NCBI GenBank assembly: GCA_903910385.1
Contig: CAIVZM010000068.1
Coordinates: 1 to 34,378 of the forward strand
DNA: 34,378 nt
Reading direction: 5' to 3'
DNA from: an uncultured Armatimonadota bacterium
GTDB taxonomy: Bacteria; Armatimonadota; Armatimonadia; Armatimonadales; Armatimonadaceae
Numbering within the stretch: the first letter of the stretch is position 1; each line of letters begins with the position of its first letter. This document shows positions 7,980-16,975 of the stretch, piece by piece. The position numbers were made by a program, and so were the translations under genes. The notes beneath the pieces were generated by a model. The model was not told the origin of the DNA. It saw nothing but the letters and a program-made list of their open reading frames with translations, and searched no databases.

Positions 7980-8971
7980 ATCACGAGCGTACTCGACGCC
8001 TGCTGGCGGTAAATCTGAATTATATGGGGGACGGACTGTTCACCACTCCCGCTCTTGCTGCATTACGCGCACGTTTTCCCGATACTACTATCGATGTTCT
8101 GGCAGGAGAACGCGCTGCGGCGATCCTTCGCGACAACCCGCATATCGACCGGTTGATTACCCGGCCGCCACGTGGCGGAGCCGGACGATCCGCCAACCTC
8201 TGGAAGACGCTACGAGAAGGCGAATATGACGGCGTCATTCTGTTCCAGAGCACAATTGTCAATGCAGCGTTGGCGGCGCTCGCTCAGATACGGGTGCGTG
8301 TCGGCTTCGATCAGGATGGTTGCGGTTCCTTTTTGACGCATCGTGTCAAGGAACGGTCAGCAGGCGAGCATGTCGTGGATGCCTACTTACGATTGGCGGA
8401 AGCCATCGGCGACCCTCCCTCGAATGAGATATCCTATCCGCTGACGATTGCAGTTTCCGCTCAGGATACGGCGTTCGCGGATGATTTTTTCCGGAAGTGG
8501 TCGGAAAAGCCGACGGTGGGTATGGTCATCGGTGCGACACGGGCGCAAAAGCGTTGGCCAGAAACCTACTTCGCGAGACTTGCCGATAAACTCTGGAACG
8601 CCGATGGAATCGGATGCGTTCTGCTGGGCGGTTCTGAGGAGACGGAAGCCGCCAGGCGCATTCAGTTAGAAGCGACTTCCCCTCTGGTGTCCGCAGTCGG
8701 GAAAACGACGGAAAAAGAGCTTGCCTCAATCGTCGCACAATTGCAGGTAGTCATTTCTGGCGATAGCGGCCCCCTTCATATCGCCGCCGCCATGAAGACG
8801 CCGGTTGTCGCGCTTTTCGGTTCTACTGACCCGGCGGAAACCGGCCCCTGGCCTCTCAAGGCTCCGTCTTTGGCGGCGGTCACGCCGCGCCGGCGACAGT
8901 TCTTTACGATGCCCTGCACTGCGCTCCCTGTCGCAAGCGCCCCACCTGTGATGACCGGTTCGATTGTATGA
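7976..8971 (+). CDS. Glycosyltransferase family 9, second copy, with a frameshifted C-terminus
   Basis: The protein is 331 aa as read. It starts with LLAVNLNYMGDGLFTTPALAALRARFP and has VISGDSGPLHIAAAMKTPVVALFGSTDPAETGPW. After about codon 300 the reading turns into an unrelated low-complexity tail (TPRRRQFFTMPC). The expected GT9 ending, TVLYDALHCAPC followed by a CM-type Cys motif, is present in the frame of the next ORF from about 8893. One base is therefore missing between about 8860 and 8895 relative to an intact gene. The start overlaps the upstream stop by ATGA. The donor site is intact; the terminal Cys-rich tail would be lost if the shift is real. Confidence 0.8.
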   Translation: MNHERTRRLLAVNLNYMGDGLFTTPALAALRARFPDTTIDVLAGERAAAILRDNPHIDRLITRPPRGGAGRSANLWKTLREGEYDGVILFQSTIVNAALAALAQIRVRVGFDQDGCGSFLTHRVKERSAGEHVVDAYLRLAEAIGDPPSNEISYPLTIAVSAQDTAFADDFFRKWSEKPTVGMVIGATRAQKRWPETYFARLADKLWNADGIGCVLLGGSEETEAARRIQLEATSPLVSAVGKTTEKELASIVAQLQVVISGDSGPLHIAAAMKTPVVALFGSTDPAETGPWPLKAPSLAAVTPRRRQFFTMPCTALPVASAPPVMTGSIV

Positions 8972-10197
8972 ACGTTCTGACACCGGAACGTGTCTACGAT
9001 GCAACCTGCGATTTCCTGAATATCGAACGGAAGCGATTACGACTGCCCATTGCTCCGATACGACAGACTCAGGAGACGAACGCTATACAGTCAAAGCCTC
9101 TTCTCGTCCCTTCCGTCATGCGATCTGGCGAACCCCAAATCCGTCGTGTCTGCGTGATTCGTTTCGGCGCAATGGGCGATATTTTGATGACGACACCCGC
9201 CATCCGGGCGCTGCATGAGCAACTCCAACCGGAATTCATCGACTATATCGTCGGACGGAACAATATCGATGCGATATCAGGAATACCCTACCTGCGACGG
9301 ATCATTCCCTATGGGCCACGTGGCGAAGATATGCGCCCGCATAATCTTGCCTCATTCCTGAAATCGTTGCGGGAGGAAAAATACGATCTCTGTATCAATT
9401 TCCAACCCAGCCTGAAGACATTCATCATGCTCCATGGCACAGGAGCCGCACGACGTATCACATACAATAAAGATACGTCAGTGCAACCGGAGACAGGCAA
9501 AGTACGTCATTTCATTCAGGACTTCGCCTGCGAACTTCGGAGCATCGGCGTCACCCTGCACGATCCGACAATGAATTTTTTCGTCCCGGAAGAAGCGCGA
9601 TCCACAGTCTCAGACCTTCTGGCGGCGGAAGGTATCGCCCCGGAAACTCCCTTTCTGGCGGCGAATCCGGGAGGAACCCGCATTATTAACCGCTGGCCGC
9701 CGGAGCGTTACGTCGAATTTCTTGATCGTATCGCTCAGGAGATGCCGAACCTCAGGTTGGTGCTCACGGGCGGACCGGACGACAAAACACGGGCGGATTT
9801 CATCGCAGCGACCGTCCGACCGGAAACACGGTTGGTCAATCTGGCAAACCGTCTTAAAATCAAGGAAATGGGCGCCTTGCTCTGCTTTGCAAAGGTTTTT
9901 GTCACGCCGGATACCGGGCCGATGCACATCGCTTCCGCTCTGGGAACTCCTATGGTCGTATTGTCCGGTGCGGCGGACCCAAATCGCTCCGGCCCGATGT
10001 CACGGCGCGATCTGGTCGTTATCAACCGGGAATTGCCCTGTGTTCCCTGCCGGGAAAGGTACTGCAAACGGGGTGATATCGCCTGCATGACCCAGATGCC
10101 TGTGGAGTGGGTAATGAACGCAGTGCGACGAAGGCTGATTATCGAAACGACGGACGAATTACAGAGAAACAGGCACGGGGAGGCGTTAACGCATTGA
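8968..10197 (+). CDS. Glycosyltransferase family 9, third copy
   Basis: The protein has 409 aa if the ATG at 8968 is used. The GT9 core begins only near residue 60 ([24 protein letters not shown]) and continues to [23 protein letters not shown] and the Cys-rich tail [17 protein letters not shown]. Residues 1-20 ([17 protein letters not shown]) match the end of the preceding GT9, not a normal N-terminus. The first ATG close to the real core is at 9118, without a clear ribosome-binding site. The ORF may therefore be the second half of a GT9-GT9 fusion broken by the upstream frameshift, or may start at 8968 by ATGA coupling. The enzymatic core looks complete. Confidence 0.82.
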   Translation: MNVLTPERVYDATCDFLNIERKRLRLPIAPIRQTQETNAIQSKPLLVPSVMRSGEPQIRRVCVIRFGAMGDILMTTPAIRALHEQLQPEFIDYIVGRNNIDAISGIPYLRRIIPYGPRGEDMRPHNLASFLKSLREEKYDLCINFQPSLKTFIMLHGTGAARRITYNKDTSVQPETGKVRHFIQDFACELRSIGVTLHDPTMNFFVPEEARSTVSDLLAAEGIAPETPFLAANPGGTRIINRWPPERYVEFLDRIAQEMPNLRLVLTGGPDDKTRADFIAATVRPETRLVNLANRLKIKEMGALLCFAKVFVTPDTGPMHIASALGTPMVVLSGAADPNRSGPMSRRDLVVINRELPCVPCRERYCKRGDIACMTQMPVEWVMNAVRRRLIIETTDELQRNRHGEALTH

Positions 10198-10673
10198 TTC
10201 TGGATCGGGAAGCGATAGGAAGACGTTCGGCGGAGTTGCAGGCGGAAGGCAAGCGTGTCGTCTTTACGAATGGCGTTTTTGATTTGTTGCATGTCGGGCA
10301 TGTCCGCTATTTGCAGGCGGCTCGCGCTCTGGGCGATGCCCTACTGATAGGAGTAAACAGCGATGACTCAGTACGCCGCCTGAAAGGGCCGACACGTCCT
10401 TTGAATCTGGATCAGGAACGCGCCGAAGTGCTGGATGCCTTGCATTGCGTGGACTCGGTGTGTATTTTCGAAGAAGATACCCCGTTGAATCTAATAGAAA
10501 TCATTCGCCCGAATGTTCATGCGAAAGGAGGCGATTACGCATCGCCAGACGCGCTTCCCGAAACGCCTCTTGTCCGTTTTCTGGGCGGCGAAGTCGTTAT
10601 CCTTCCTATAGTAGAGGGTCGTTCCACCACAAGGTTGATTGGCATCATGCAGGAAGGGAAAGAATCGCGATGA
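10194..10673 (+). CDS. HldE C-terminal (RfaE2)-type nucleotidyltransferase
   Basis: The protein has 159 aa, the size of stand-alone RfaE2 domains. It shows the cytidylyltransferase-like fold with [19 protein letters not shown] (the HxGH nucleotide-binding motif), [39 protein letters not shown] and a closing GRSTTRLI. In HldE this domain adenylylates heptose-1-phosphate to ADP-heptose, the donor of GT9 enzymes, which fits its place inside a GT9 operon. I chose the TTG at 10194: it overlaps the previous stop (TTGA) and has GGGGAGG about 9 nt upstream, while the longer reading begins inside the GT9 gene. The kinase half of HldE is not in the window. Confidence 0.83.
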   Translation: MILDREAIGRRSAELQAEGKRVVFTNGVFDLLHVGHVRYLQAARALGDALLIGVNSDDSVRRLKGPTRPLNLDQERAEVLDALHCVDSVCIFEEDTPLNLIEIIRPNVHAKGGDYASPDALPETPLVRFLGGEVVILPIVEGRSTTRLIGIMQEGKESR

Positions 10674-11884
10674 TGAGCGGGCGACGCCTGTTGAATATCC
10701 TGCAGGTAGGTTCGGGCTTCCCCGGTTGGGGCGGTACGGAACTGCATTTGCTGAATCTCGCCCAGCAGTTGGCGGAACGTGGACATCGGGTGACAGTAAC
10801 CGCTCGTCCCGAAAAATTCGTAGAGCAGGAAGCGCTCAAGCGTGGTCTGACAACCTTTCCTATCACAGTCCGACGACAATGGGATTTTAAAGAAGCCAGG
10901 CGCATTCGCGAGTTGATACGCCGTGAATCGTTTGATGTCGTCCATGTGCACTGGAGCACTGATTATGTTGTCACGCCGCTGATTGCGCGTCAATTGGGCG
11001 TCCCGGCGGTAGTCATGAGCCGACATTCCCCCTATGCCCTGAAATCGTCTCTGGGTAAATTTCTATATGAGAAGGTTCTGTTCGACCGCATCATCGCGCT
11101 ATCTGGGTCAGTGCGTCGAACGCTGGTCGGGCAGGGAATCCATCAGGATCGGGTAGTCACTATCCACCATGGGACGGACACCCATGCATTCCGCCATCTG
11201 ACCCTCTCACCCGAATCGGTGCGGGAGGAATGGGGCATTCCTCCCGGCGCCTTCGTCGTGGGATTGGCGGGACGAATCGCTGAAGAAAAAGGCTGGAGGA
11301 CTTTCCTGCAGGCAGTCGCCCGGGAACACTCTCGCTTGAGCAAAAGTAGTGTCGTGACGGATACCGATAGAGTTTCGTCCTCCTCAACTGGAGTAATGTC
11401 AGCAACAAACGCCCCACTTTATGCCGTCCTGATCGGTGATGGCCCGCAGGCGGAACTGGCAAAGGAAACCACCCGAGAACTTGGCATTGCGGATCAGGTC
11501 ATTTTCGCGGGCTTCCGTTCCGATGTGAACAATGCGATCAACGCACTGGATACGCTGGTTCTAGCATCCGTCTGGGAAGAGCCCTGTGCCGCCGTCGTTC
11601 AGCAAGCGATGGCGTTAGGTAAGCCCGTTATCGGAACCAATATCGGGGGAACGCCGGAAATGGTGGCGGATGGCGAAACCGGAATTCTGGTTCCCCCTGG
11701 CGATGATGTCGCGCTGGCGGCGGCAATCCGTGACCTTGCCTGTGAACCACGAAAACGCGCCTATATGGGAGCCTCAGGCGCGGTGCGGGCGGACGCGCTG
11801 TTTACCCTTTCCCGAATGACCGACAACAATGAAGCGCTTTATCTTAAAATCCTGCAAGAAAAACAGGAACCGCCTCGTATATGA
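10670..11884 (+). CDS. Glycosyltransferase family 4
   Basis: The protein has 404 aa and a GT-B fold. The N-terminal domain shows [32 protein letters not shown] and [11 protein letters not shown]. The C-terminal Glycos_transf_1 domain has [58 protein letters not shown] and GILVPPGD; the [11 protein letters not shown] segment corresponds to the EX7E donor motif. Between [13 protein letters not shown] and YAVLIGDG lies an unusual Ser/Thr/Val-rich insert of about 30 residues. The start at 10670 overlaps the preceding stop (ATGATG); longer readings run through the nucleotidyltransferase gene. It is a retaining transferase acting in the same glycan pathway, and its sugar is unknown. Confidence 0.87.
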   Translation: MMSGRRLLNILQVGSGFPGWGGTELHLLNLAQQLAERGHRVTVTARPEKFVEQEALKRGLTTFPITVRRQWDFKEARRIRELIRRESFDVVHVHWSTDYVVTPLIARQLGVPAVVMSRHSPYALKSSLGKFLYEKVLFDRIIALSGSVRRTLVGQGIHQDRVVTIHHGTDTHAFRHLTLSPESVREEWGIPPGAFVVGLAGRIAEEKGWRTFLQAVAREHSRLSKSSVVTDTDRVSSSSTGVMSATNAPLYAVLIGDGPQAELAKETTRELGIADQVIFAGFRSDVNNAINALDTLVLASVWEEPCAAVVQQAMALGKPVIGTNIGGTPEMVADGETGILVPPGDDVALAAAIRDLACEPRKRAYMGASGAVRADALFTLSRMTDNNEALYLKILQEKQEPPRI

Positions 11885-12933
11885 GTGTGATGCTCCACCA
11901 TCTGAAACGGATGCCGCACTATGCAAATATTATTGCGAGCGCCTTACGCTTCCGCTTTCATTTGCGTCAATATCGTGGGAATCCGTTGATTCTGGTGGAT
12001 CGATTCGGGGGAATGGGCGATGTGATCAGTTGCTTTCCATTACTTAGCGCTATTCGCGCCAAGTATCCGAAGGCTTATATCGTTTTCCGAACCACCTCCG
12101 CATTGATAGAATTACCCTCTCTATCCGGTTATGTCGATGAAGTAGTGGAAGATGAGCGTTGTGATGAGGTTCCCCGCTCTATCCGGGTTCGTGATATCGA
12201 CTTAAATTCGTTCGATTTTCATTTTGCGCCTCAGCATACAACTGATCCGGGTGTTACCCAGAAGGATCGACTCAGCCATATTGTGGATGCGTTTTGCAAT
12301 CAATATGATCTTGTTCCCGCTTCGCGTCAACCGCATATCGCGCTTCCCGAGACTTATCGCGTTCGATTGAGTAACGAAATCCATGCCGTGCGAACTGGAA
12401 GCGGCCCTATCATTTTTATACACTGCGGCCCTTCCTGGCCTGTCAAGGAGTGGGCGCCCTCCGCATGGGCGGAATTGACGCGACGGTTTCATTCCGAACT
12501 GGATGCGACAGTTATTCAGGTTGGCGCAGATTGGCATTATGACGCCCGCTATGATGCTGTCCCCCGAATTCCCGGCGCAATTCACTGGATTGGTTCTCTG
12601 ACGGTAACAGAAACGGCGGCGGCTGTGGCAGGAGCGGACTTACTTGTCGGCATTGATTCTGGTCTGCTGCATATCGCAGGTGCGGTTGGTACGCCATCGA
12701 TAGGTCTTTTCGGCCCCACCTCTCCCCATTTTCATCTGCCTCTTGAGACGGAATCGGTCGCCGTACATTCCAACGTATCCTGCCTTGGATGTCATCATCT
12801 GCCAAAACCGCTTCACTGGAAAACCAGTTGTCCACAGGAAATCGCCTGTATGCGCGAGTTGCAGGTAGAATGGGCGCTTGATGCGAGTCGGAGCATGTTG
12901 CAAAAACATCAAAAGATGAGGGAGGAGTTTTGA
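11881..12933 (+). CDS. Glycosyltransferase family 9, fourth copy
   Basis: The protein has 350 aa. After a roughly 35-residue basic N-terminal extension come PLILVDRFGGMGDVISCFPLLSAI, IIFIHCGPSWPVKEWAP, LLVGIDSGLLHIAGAVGTPSIGLFGPTSPHF and a long Cys-rich tail (CLGC ... CPQEIACM). It diverges more from the other copies: the donor loop reads IDSGLLH in place of GDxGPxH, and its spacing in the Cys tail is wider. The start overlaps the GT4 stop (ATGA). The family role is transfer of heptose or a similar sugar to a growing lipid-linked core. The altered loop may mean another donor. Confidence 0.83.
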   Translation: MSVMLHHLKRMPHYANIIASALRFRFHLRQYRGNPLILVDRFGGMGDVISCFPLLSAIRAKYPKAYIVFRTTSALIELPSLSGYVDEVVEDERCDEVPRSIRVRDIDLNSFDFHFAPQHTTDPGVTQKDRLSHIVDAFCNQYDLVPASRQPHIALPETYRVRLSNEIHAVRTGSGPIIFIHCGPSWPVKEWAPSAWAELTRRFHSELDATVIQVGADWHYDARYDAVPRIPGAIHWIGSLTVTETAAAVAGADLLVGIDSGLLHIAGAVGTPSIGLFGPTSPHFHLPLETESVAVHSNVSCLGCHHLPKPLHWKTSCPQEIACMRELQVEWALDASRSMLQKHQKMREEF

Positions 12934-14141
12934 GTCTTCCGTTGTTGGCAGGAAATTCTGCGCCTCTCTTTCGTCCTTCTCACACGCCGGTTAACCAGAG
13001 AATCGCTCGCTGCCCCGTTCCCCGTGATCAGGCATCCAAACGCATATTGATTATGCGCGCAGGAGCTCTGGGCGACATTTTGATGGCGACTCCCTTACTA
13101 GAGTCGCTCCGCAATGCAAACCCGGACGCTCATATTACATGGATAGTCGAAGATACCCAAGCCGGAGCGATAGAAGCGAATCCGCATCTGGATGAGATCA
13201 TTCTGTGGAACTCCAAATACTGGAAACGGATGTTACGCCGACTGAATTACCCGCTCTGGATTTATCGCTCCCTGCTATTCCGAAAGGCGTTACAGGAACG
13301 AAACTACGATATCTTTATCTCCCTCCAACCGGAGGAATGGTCTTTATTGACGAGACATTGTGGCGCAACGGAGCGAATCGGGATTTTCGACACCTTCGCA
13401 CGTTACTATGGCAAGCCCTACTCGGGTCCGAACGCACACTATTTCACCCACTCCTATAATGGCCCGGAACGCGAAGAGCATCGTACCAACCAGTATCTTC
13501 TGGCTCTGGAGGCGCTGAATATCCCCCCTGTCCCCGATAAAAGAATGCGACTCGGGTATACCGCCGAAGACAGGGCAAAGGCGAAGGCGTTTCTTTCCGC
13601 TCAGGGCATTTCTGACGAAAACCCTTTCGTTATTCTGGTGACGCAAACCACCTGGCCGACCAAATGCTGGCTCGCCGAACGATTCGTCGCTTTAGCCGAC
13701 CGATTGAACGCACAGGGCTTCAAGGTATTATTATCCGGCAGCGCCGCCGAAAGGGAACCGGTGTCCCAAATCGCCCGAAAGATGGCTAGCCCCCCTGCCA
13801 TGACGACAGGAGAGTTATCGTTCCGCGAACTGGCGGCGGTAATCGACCGGGCGTCAGCGCTCATCAGTGGCGATACCGGGCCAATGCATGCCGCCGCCGC
13901 TCTGGAAACTCCTTTCGTGTCGCTCTTCGGAGCGACCGCACCGCAATGGTACGCCCCGCTCTCCGGGCATGGGGTATCGCTGATTCATCCGATTCCGTGC
14001 GGCCCGTGTGACCGAAAAAAATGTGTGAATGTCGGCGCTGATTACGAGAAATGTATGCGATTGATCACGGTAGAGGAAGTCTATGAAGCAACGCTTCAAA
14101 CCATCGCGCGTTCCACCGTCAAGGAGACAGCATACGAGTGA
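12930..14141 (+). CDS. Glycosyltransferase family 9, fifth copy
   Basis: The protein has 403 aa. A roughly 38-residue N-terminal extension precedes RILIMRAGALGDILMATPLLESL. The donor half shows ILVTQTTWPTKCW, LISGDTGPMHAAAALETPFVSLFGATAPQWYAPL and the tail CGPCDRKKCVNVGADYEKCM. It begins with TTG at 12930, overlapping the previous stop (TTGA) and preceded by a strong GGAGGAG. It is most like the following copy: both have a KYWKRMLRRLNYPLW / SWRRLWRKANYPAW segment near residue 100, pointing to a recent duplication between the two. Confidence 0.85.
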   Translation: MSLPLLAGNSAPLFRPSHTPVNQRIARCPVPRDQASKRILIMRAGALGDILMATPLLESLRNANPDAHITWIVEDTQAGAIEANPHLDEIILWNSKYWKRMLRRLNYPLWIYRSLLFRKALQERNYDIFISLQPEEWSLLTRHCGATERIGIFDTFARYYGKPYSGPNAHYFTHSYNGPEREEHRTNQYLLALEALNIPPVPDKRMRLGYTAEDRAKAKAFLSAQGISDENPFVILVTQTTWPTKCWLAERFVALADRLNAQGFKVLLSGSAAEREPVSQIARKMASPPAMTTGELSFRELAAVIDRASALISGDTGPMHAAAALETPFVSLFGATAPQWYAPLSGHGVSLIHPIPCGPCDRKKCVNVGADYEKCMRLITVEEVYEATLQTIARSTVKETAYE

Positions 14142-15220
14142 AGCGGATCGGCATCATTAAACTCTGGGCGCTGGGCGATATCGTCATGGCGACTCCCATG
14201 CTCACGGCTATTCGAGCGAAGTATCCGGAATGCCGAATCTCCTGGGTAGTCGATGAAGCGCACGGCGAGATCCTGCACGGTCACCCGGATATCGATGATC
14301 TCGTTATTCTGGATACCGGTTCCTGGCGTCGTCTCTGGCGCAAAGCGAATTACCCGGCATGGATAACCAGATCGCGCGAAATACGGCAAATGCTGGCGGC
14401 AAAGGAATGGGATGCGGTCATCAACTGCCACCCAGACAAGTGGTTCACTGCCATCCTTTGCCCGGCGCCGCTTCGGATAGGATTGTACCCATCACCAACC
14501 TTGCCTACTCTTACGCCACGGCTTTATACCCATGTCATTCCTGACCCACGTCCCCAGATTCATGCGACCCGTCACTACCTGCAGGCGACTCAGGCGCTGG
14601 ATTGCCCGGACGCTTCTCTGCGCCTGACACTGGGAGAAACGCCGGAAGAGAGTTCCTTCTTCGAAGAATTTCAACAACGTCACGGCAGTACGCCCTACGC
14701 GGCGATTCTTCCCTTTACGACAGCGGAAAACAAATGCTGGGAGCCGGAACGCTATGCCGCGCTTGCCGATACACTATGGAAAAATCATTCCTTGCAATGT
14801 ATTCTGCCGCATAGCCCGAAGGATGAAGAGGCTGCCCATAGGATCGCCTCGCAATGCAAAGACAGCGATAGTATTCGCCTTGTACGCACGAACCTGCGTC
14901 AATATGTCGCTCTCTTGCGTCGGGCGGCGCTGGCGGTAAGCGGCGATACGAGCGCCTTACATCTCTGCGCGGCGCTGGATACTCCTTACGTTTCCCTCTT
15001 TGGACCTACAGACCCGCGCCATCTCGCTCCCCTTTTTACCGGGGAAGGACGAGGCGAAATCCTTCTGCCCACCGTCTCCTGCGCTCCCTGCAACAGCACG
15101 AATTGCCGTAATGCCGTTTTCCGCGCTTGCATGAAAGAACATTCGGTGAGTGAGGTGTCGGAGCGGTGCTTAAGGGTACGTAAATCCGCTATCTCTATCC
15201 CGCTTTCAGGATCAAGGTAA
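14138..15220 (+). CDS. Glycosyltransferase family 9, sixth copy
   Basis: The protein has 360 aa. Without any extension it opens with MKRIGIIKLWALGDIVMATPMLTAIRAKYPECRISWVVDE. Later come AAILPFTTAENKCWEPERY, LAVSGDTSALHLCAALDTPYVSLFGPTDPRHLAPL and the Cys-rich CAPCNSTNCRNAVFRACM. In the donor loop GDTSALH replaces the usual GDTGPMH. The GTG start overlaps the upstream stop (GTGA). It is the last gene of the operon; its stop lies 2 bp from the stop of the convergent permease gene, with no terminator hairpin between them. Confidence 0.85.
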   Translation: MKRIGIIKLWALGDIVMATPMLTAIRAKYPECRISWVVDEAHGEILHGHPDIDDLVILDTGSWRRLWRKANYPAWITRSREIRQMLAAKEWDAVINCHPDKWFTAILCPAPLRIGLYPSPTLPTLTPRLYTHVIPDPRPQIHATRHYLQATQALDCPDASLRLTLGETPEESSFFEEFQQRHGSTPYAAILPFTTAENKCWEPERYAALADTLWKNHSLQCILPHSPKDEEAAHRIASQCKDSDSIRLVRTNLRQYVALLRRAALAVSGDTSALHLCAALDTPYVSLFGPTDPRHLAPLFTGEGRGEILLPTVSCAPCNSTNCRNAVFRACMKEHSVSEVSERCLRVRKSAISIPLSGSR

Positions 15221-15222
15221 AT

Positions 15223-16050
15223 CTATCCCTTCATTCCAGTGACAGCAATGCCCTGAATGAACGTGCGTTGTGCAAAGAAGAACGCGACGATCAGCGGGAT
15301 AGTGACCACGGTCGCCGCCGCCATCAGCAAATTCCATTGCCCGCCATGACGCCCCAGAAACGATGACAACCCTATCGCAAGGGTATATTGCGCCTCATCA
15401 TGCACATAGATCAGTGGCCCCTGAAAATCCGTCCATGCTCCCATGAAAGCGAATAATGCTACCGTAGCGAGAGCGGGTTTTGAGAGCGGCAACAAAATAC
15501 GCCAGAAGATTCCCCATTCCGAACACCCATCCATACGAGCGGCATCTGATAGCTCCTCTGGGATCGTCAGGAAGAACTGACGCAACAAAAAGATACTGAA
15601 AGCGTTACCGAAGAACGAGGGAACGATCAGGGGCAGAAACGTACCTGTCCAGCCCAGAGAACGGAAGATTAGAAAAATGGGTAGCTGTGTCACCTGCGCG
15701 GGAAGCATGATGGTTGCGATCATCAGATAGAACATCGCGTCCCGCCCCCGCCAGCGCAATCGGGCAAATCCATAAGCGGGTAGCGCCGCCGAAACCAGTG
15801 TCCCGGTGACCGTCCCAACACAGATCATCAGCGTGTTCTTCAGGTAAGTCCAGAACGGGAAACTCAGCAATGCCGCCGGGTAATTTTCCCAGTGAATCGG
15901 CGACGGAATCCATTGGATCGTTTCGGTAAAAACCTGCTTCTCATCCTTGAGAGACGTCGAGACCATAAAGGCGAAAGGAGCCAAAAACAACAAACTGAGG
16001 GCGATCAGGGCGATATGTCCGGCGATCCCGGATAAAGTCTTATGTTTCAT
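15223..16050 (-). CDS. Sugar ABC transporter permease, MalG/UgpE type
   Basis: The protein has 275 aa and six predicted membrane helices, the first at about 10-30 (HIALIALSLLFLAPFAFMVSTSL). The cytoplasmic EAA loop reads ELSDAARMDGCSEWGIFWRILLPLSKPAL, the ATPase contact of carbohydrate uptake permeases. It works in the inner membrane with the permease directly upstream. I used the ATG at 16050, which gives the usual MalG length; another ATG at 16077 overlaps the end of the upstream gene by 17 bp and is equally possible. No ATPase gene is present, so a shared MsmK-type ATPase encoded elsewhere is likely. Confidence 0.87.
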   Translation of the reverse strand: MKHKTLSGIAGHIALIALSLLFLAPFAFMVSTSLKDEKQVFTETIQWIPSPIHWENYPAALLSFPFWTYLKNTLMICVGTVTGTLVSAALPAYGFARLRWRGRDAMFYLMIATIMLPAQVTQLPIFLIFRSLGWTGTFLPLIVPSFFGNAFSIFLLRQFFLTIPEELSDAARMDGCSEWGIFWRILLPLSKPALATVALFAFMGAWTDFQGPLIYVHDEAQYTLAIGLSSFLGRHGGQWNLLMAAATVVTIPLIVAFFFAQRTFIQGIAVTGMKG

Positions 16051-16060
16051 GAGGATGACT

Positions 16061-16960
16061 CTACCGTTCCCCTTCATAGTAGACCCAGCCCGCTGATGTC
16101 TTGAATACGAGAAATGTCGCTGCCAGGGTCACCAGAAAAAGCAGCCATGCCATGGCGCAGGCGGCGCCCATTCGGAAGTACTGGAAGGCATTCTGATACA
16201 GATAGAGGGCATAAAATAATGTCGCCTTGTCCGGGCCGCCCTTCGTCATGACAAAGGTTTGCGTGAAATACTGAAATGTCCCGATAACCCCCATGATCAG
16301 GTTGAAGAAGATGACGGGCGAGATGGCAGGCAAGGTGACACTGACAAGTTTCTGAAAGGCGTTCGCGCCATCCAGGTCTGCCGCTTCATACAGGGATGTC
16401 GGGACGCCCTGTAATGCGGCAAGATAAATCACCATACTTCCGCCGACCGCCCATAAATCCATGACAATCAGGGCGGGTTTCGCCCACAGCGGCGATGCCA
16501 GCCAGGCGGGGGCGGGAATATGCACGGCGCGTAATCCGGTGTTCACCAGTCCATGTTCGGGATTCAAAAGCCACAGCCAGAGCATCGCGTTCGCCACTAC
16601 CGGAACGATGGACGGCAGGTAAAACAGCGTCCGGTAGATAGTCATTCCGCGCAGTTTCTGATTCAGCAACAATGCCAGCGCAAGACCAAGAATTAACGCA
16701 AGGGGCAATTCCAGAAAGAAAAAGACGGTATTGCCCAGAGACGGCCAGAAGTTCTCTGTATCCAACAGGAGTTCGCGGTAGTTCGCCCAGCCCACCCAGC
16801 GAGGCGGCGAAAGAACGCGATAGTCGGTGAACGACAGATACAGGGTAGCGAGGATCGGATAGAGGGTCAGTAAGACGAACCCGATCAACCACGGCGAAAT
16901 AAACCAGAGACCGAGCCGTTGTTCACGAGAGAGAAAGGTTTTCCGAGAATTGGTTCTCAT
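16061..16960 (-). CDS. Sugar ABC transporter permease, MalF/UgpA type
   Basis: The protein has 299 aa with six hydrophobic helices. The first (about 15-38) is GLWFISPWLIGFVLLTLYPILATLYLSFTDY. The EAA loop is SLYEAADLDGANAFQKLVSVTLPAISPV. The end FLVFKTSAGWVYYEGER is typical of the family. It forms the transmembrane channel with the MalG-type partner and would receive sugar from the binding protein encoded just upstream (15 bp gap). The three genes form one minus-strand operon. Confidence 0.88.
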   Translation of the reverse strand: MRTNSRKTFLSREQRLGLWFISPWLIGFVLLTLYPILATLYLSFTDYRVLSPPRWVGWANYRELLLDTENFWPSLGNTVFFFLELPLALILGLALALLLNQKLRGMTIYRTLFYLPSIVPVVANAMLWLWLLNPEHGLVNTGLRAVHIPAPAWLASPLWAKPALIVMDLWAVGGSMVIYLAALQGVPTSLYEAADLDGANAFQKLVSVTLPAISPVIFFNLIMGVIGTFQYFTQTFVMTKGGPDKATLFYALYLYQNAFQYFRMGAACAMAWLLFLVTLAATFLVFKTSAGWVYYEGER

Positions 16961-16975
16961 AGCAGGTATCGACCT

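Noticed and set aside
8860-8900. Programmed -1 frameshift between the second and third GT9 frames
   Set aside because: I see no canonical slippery heptamer followed by a strong hairpin; a single-base loss or sequencing error is simpler.
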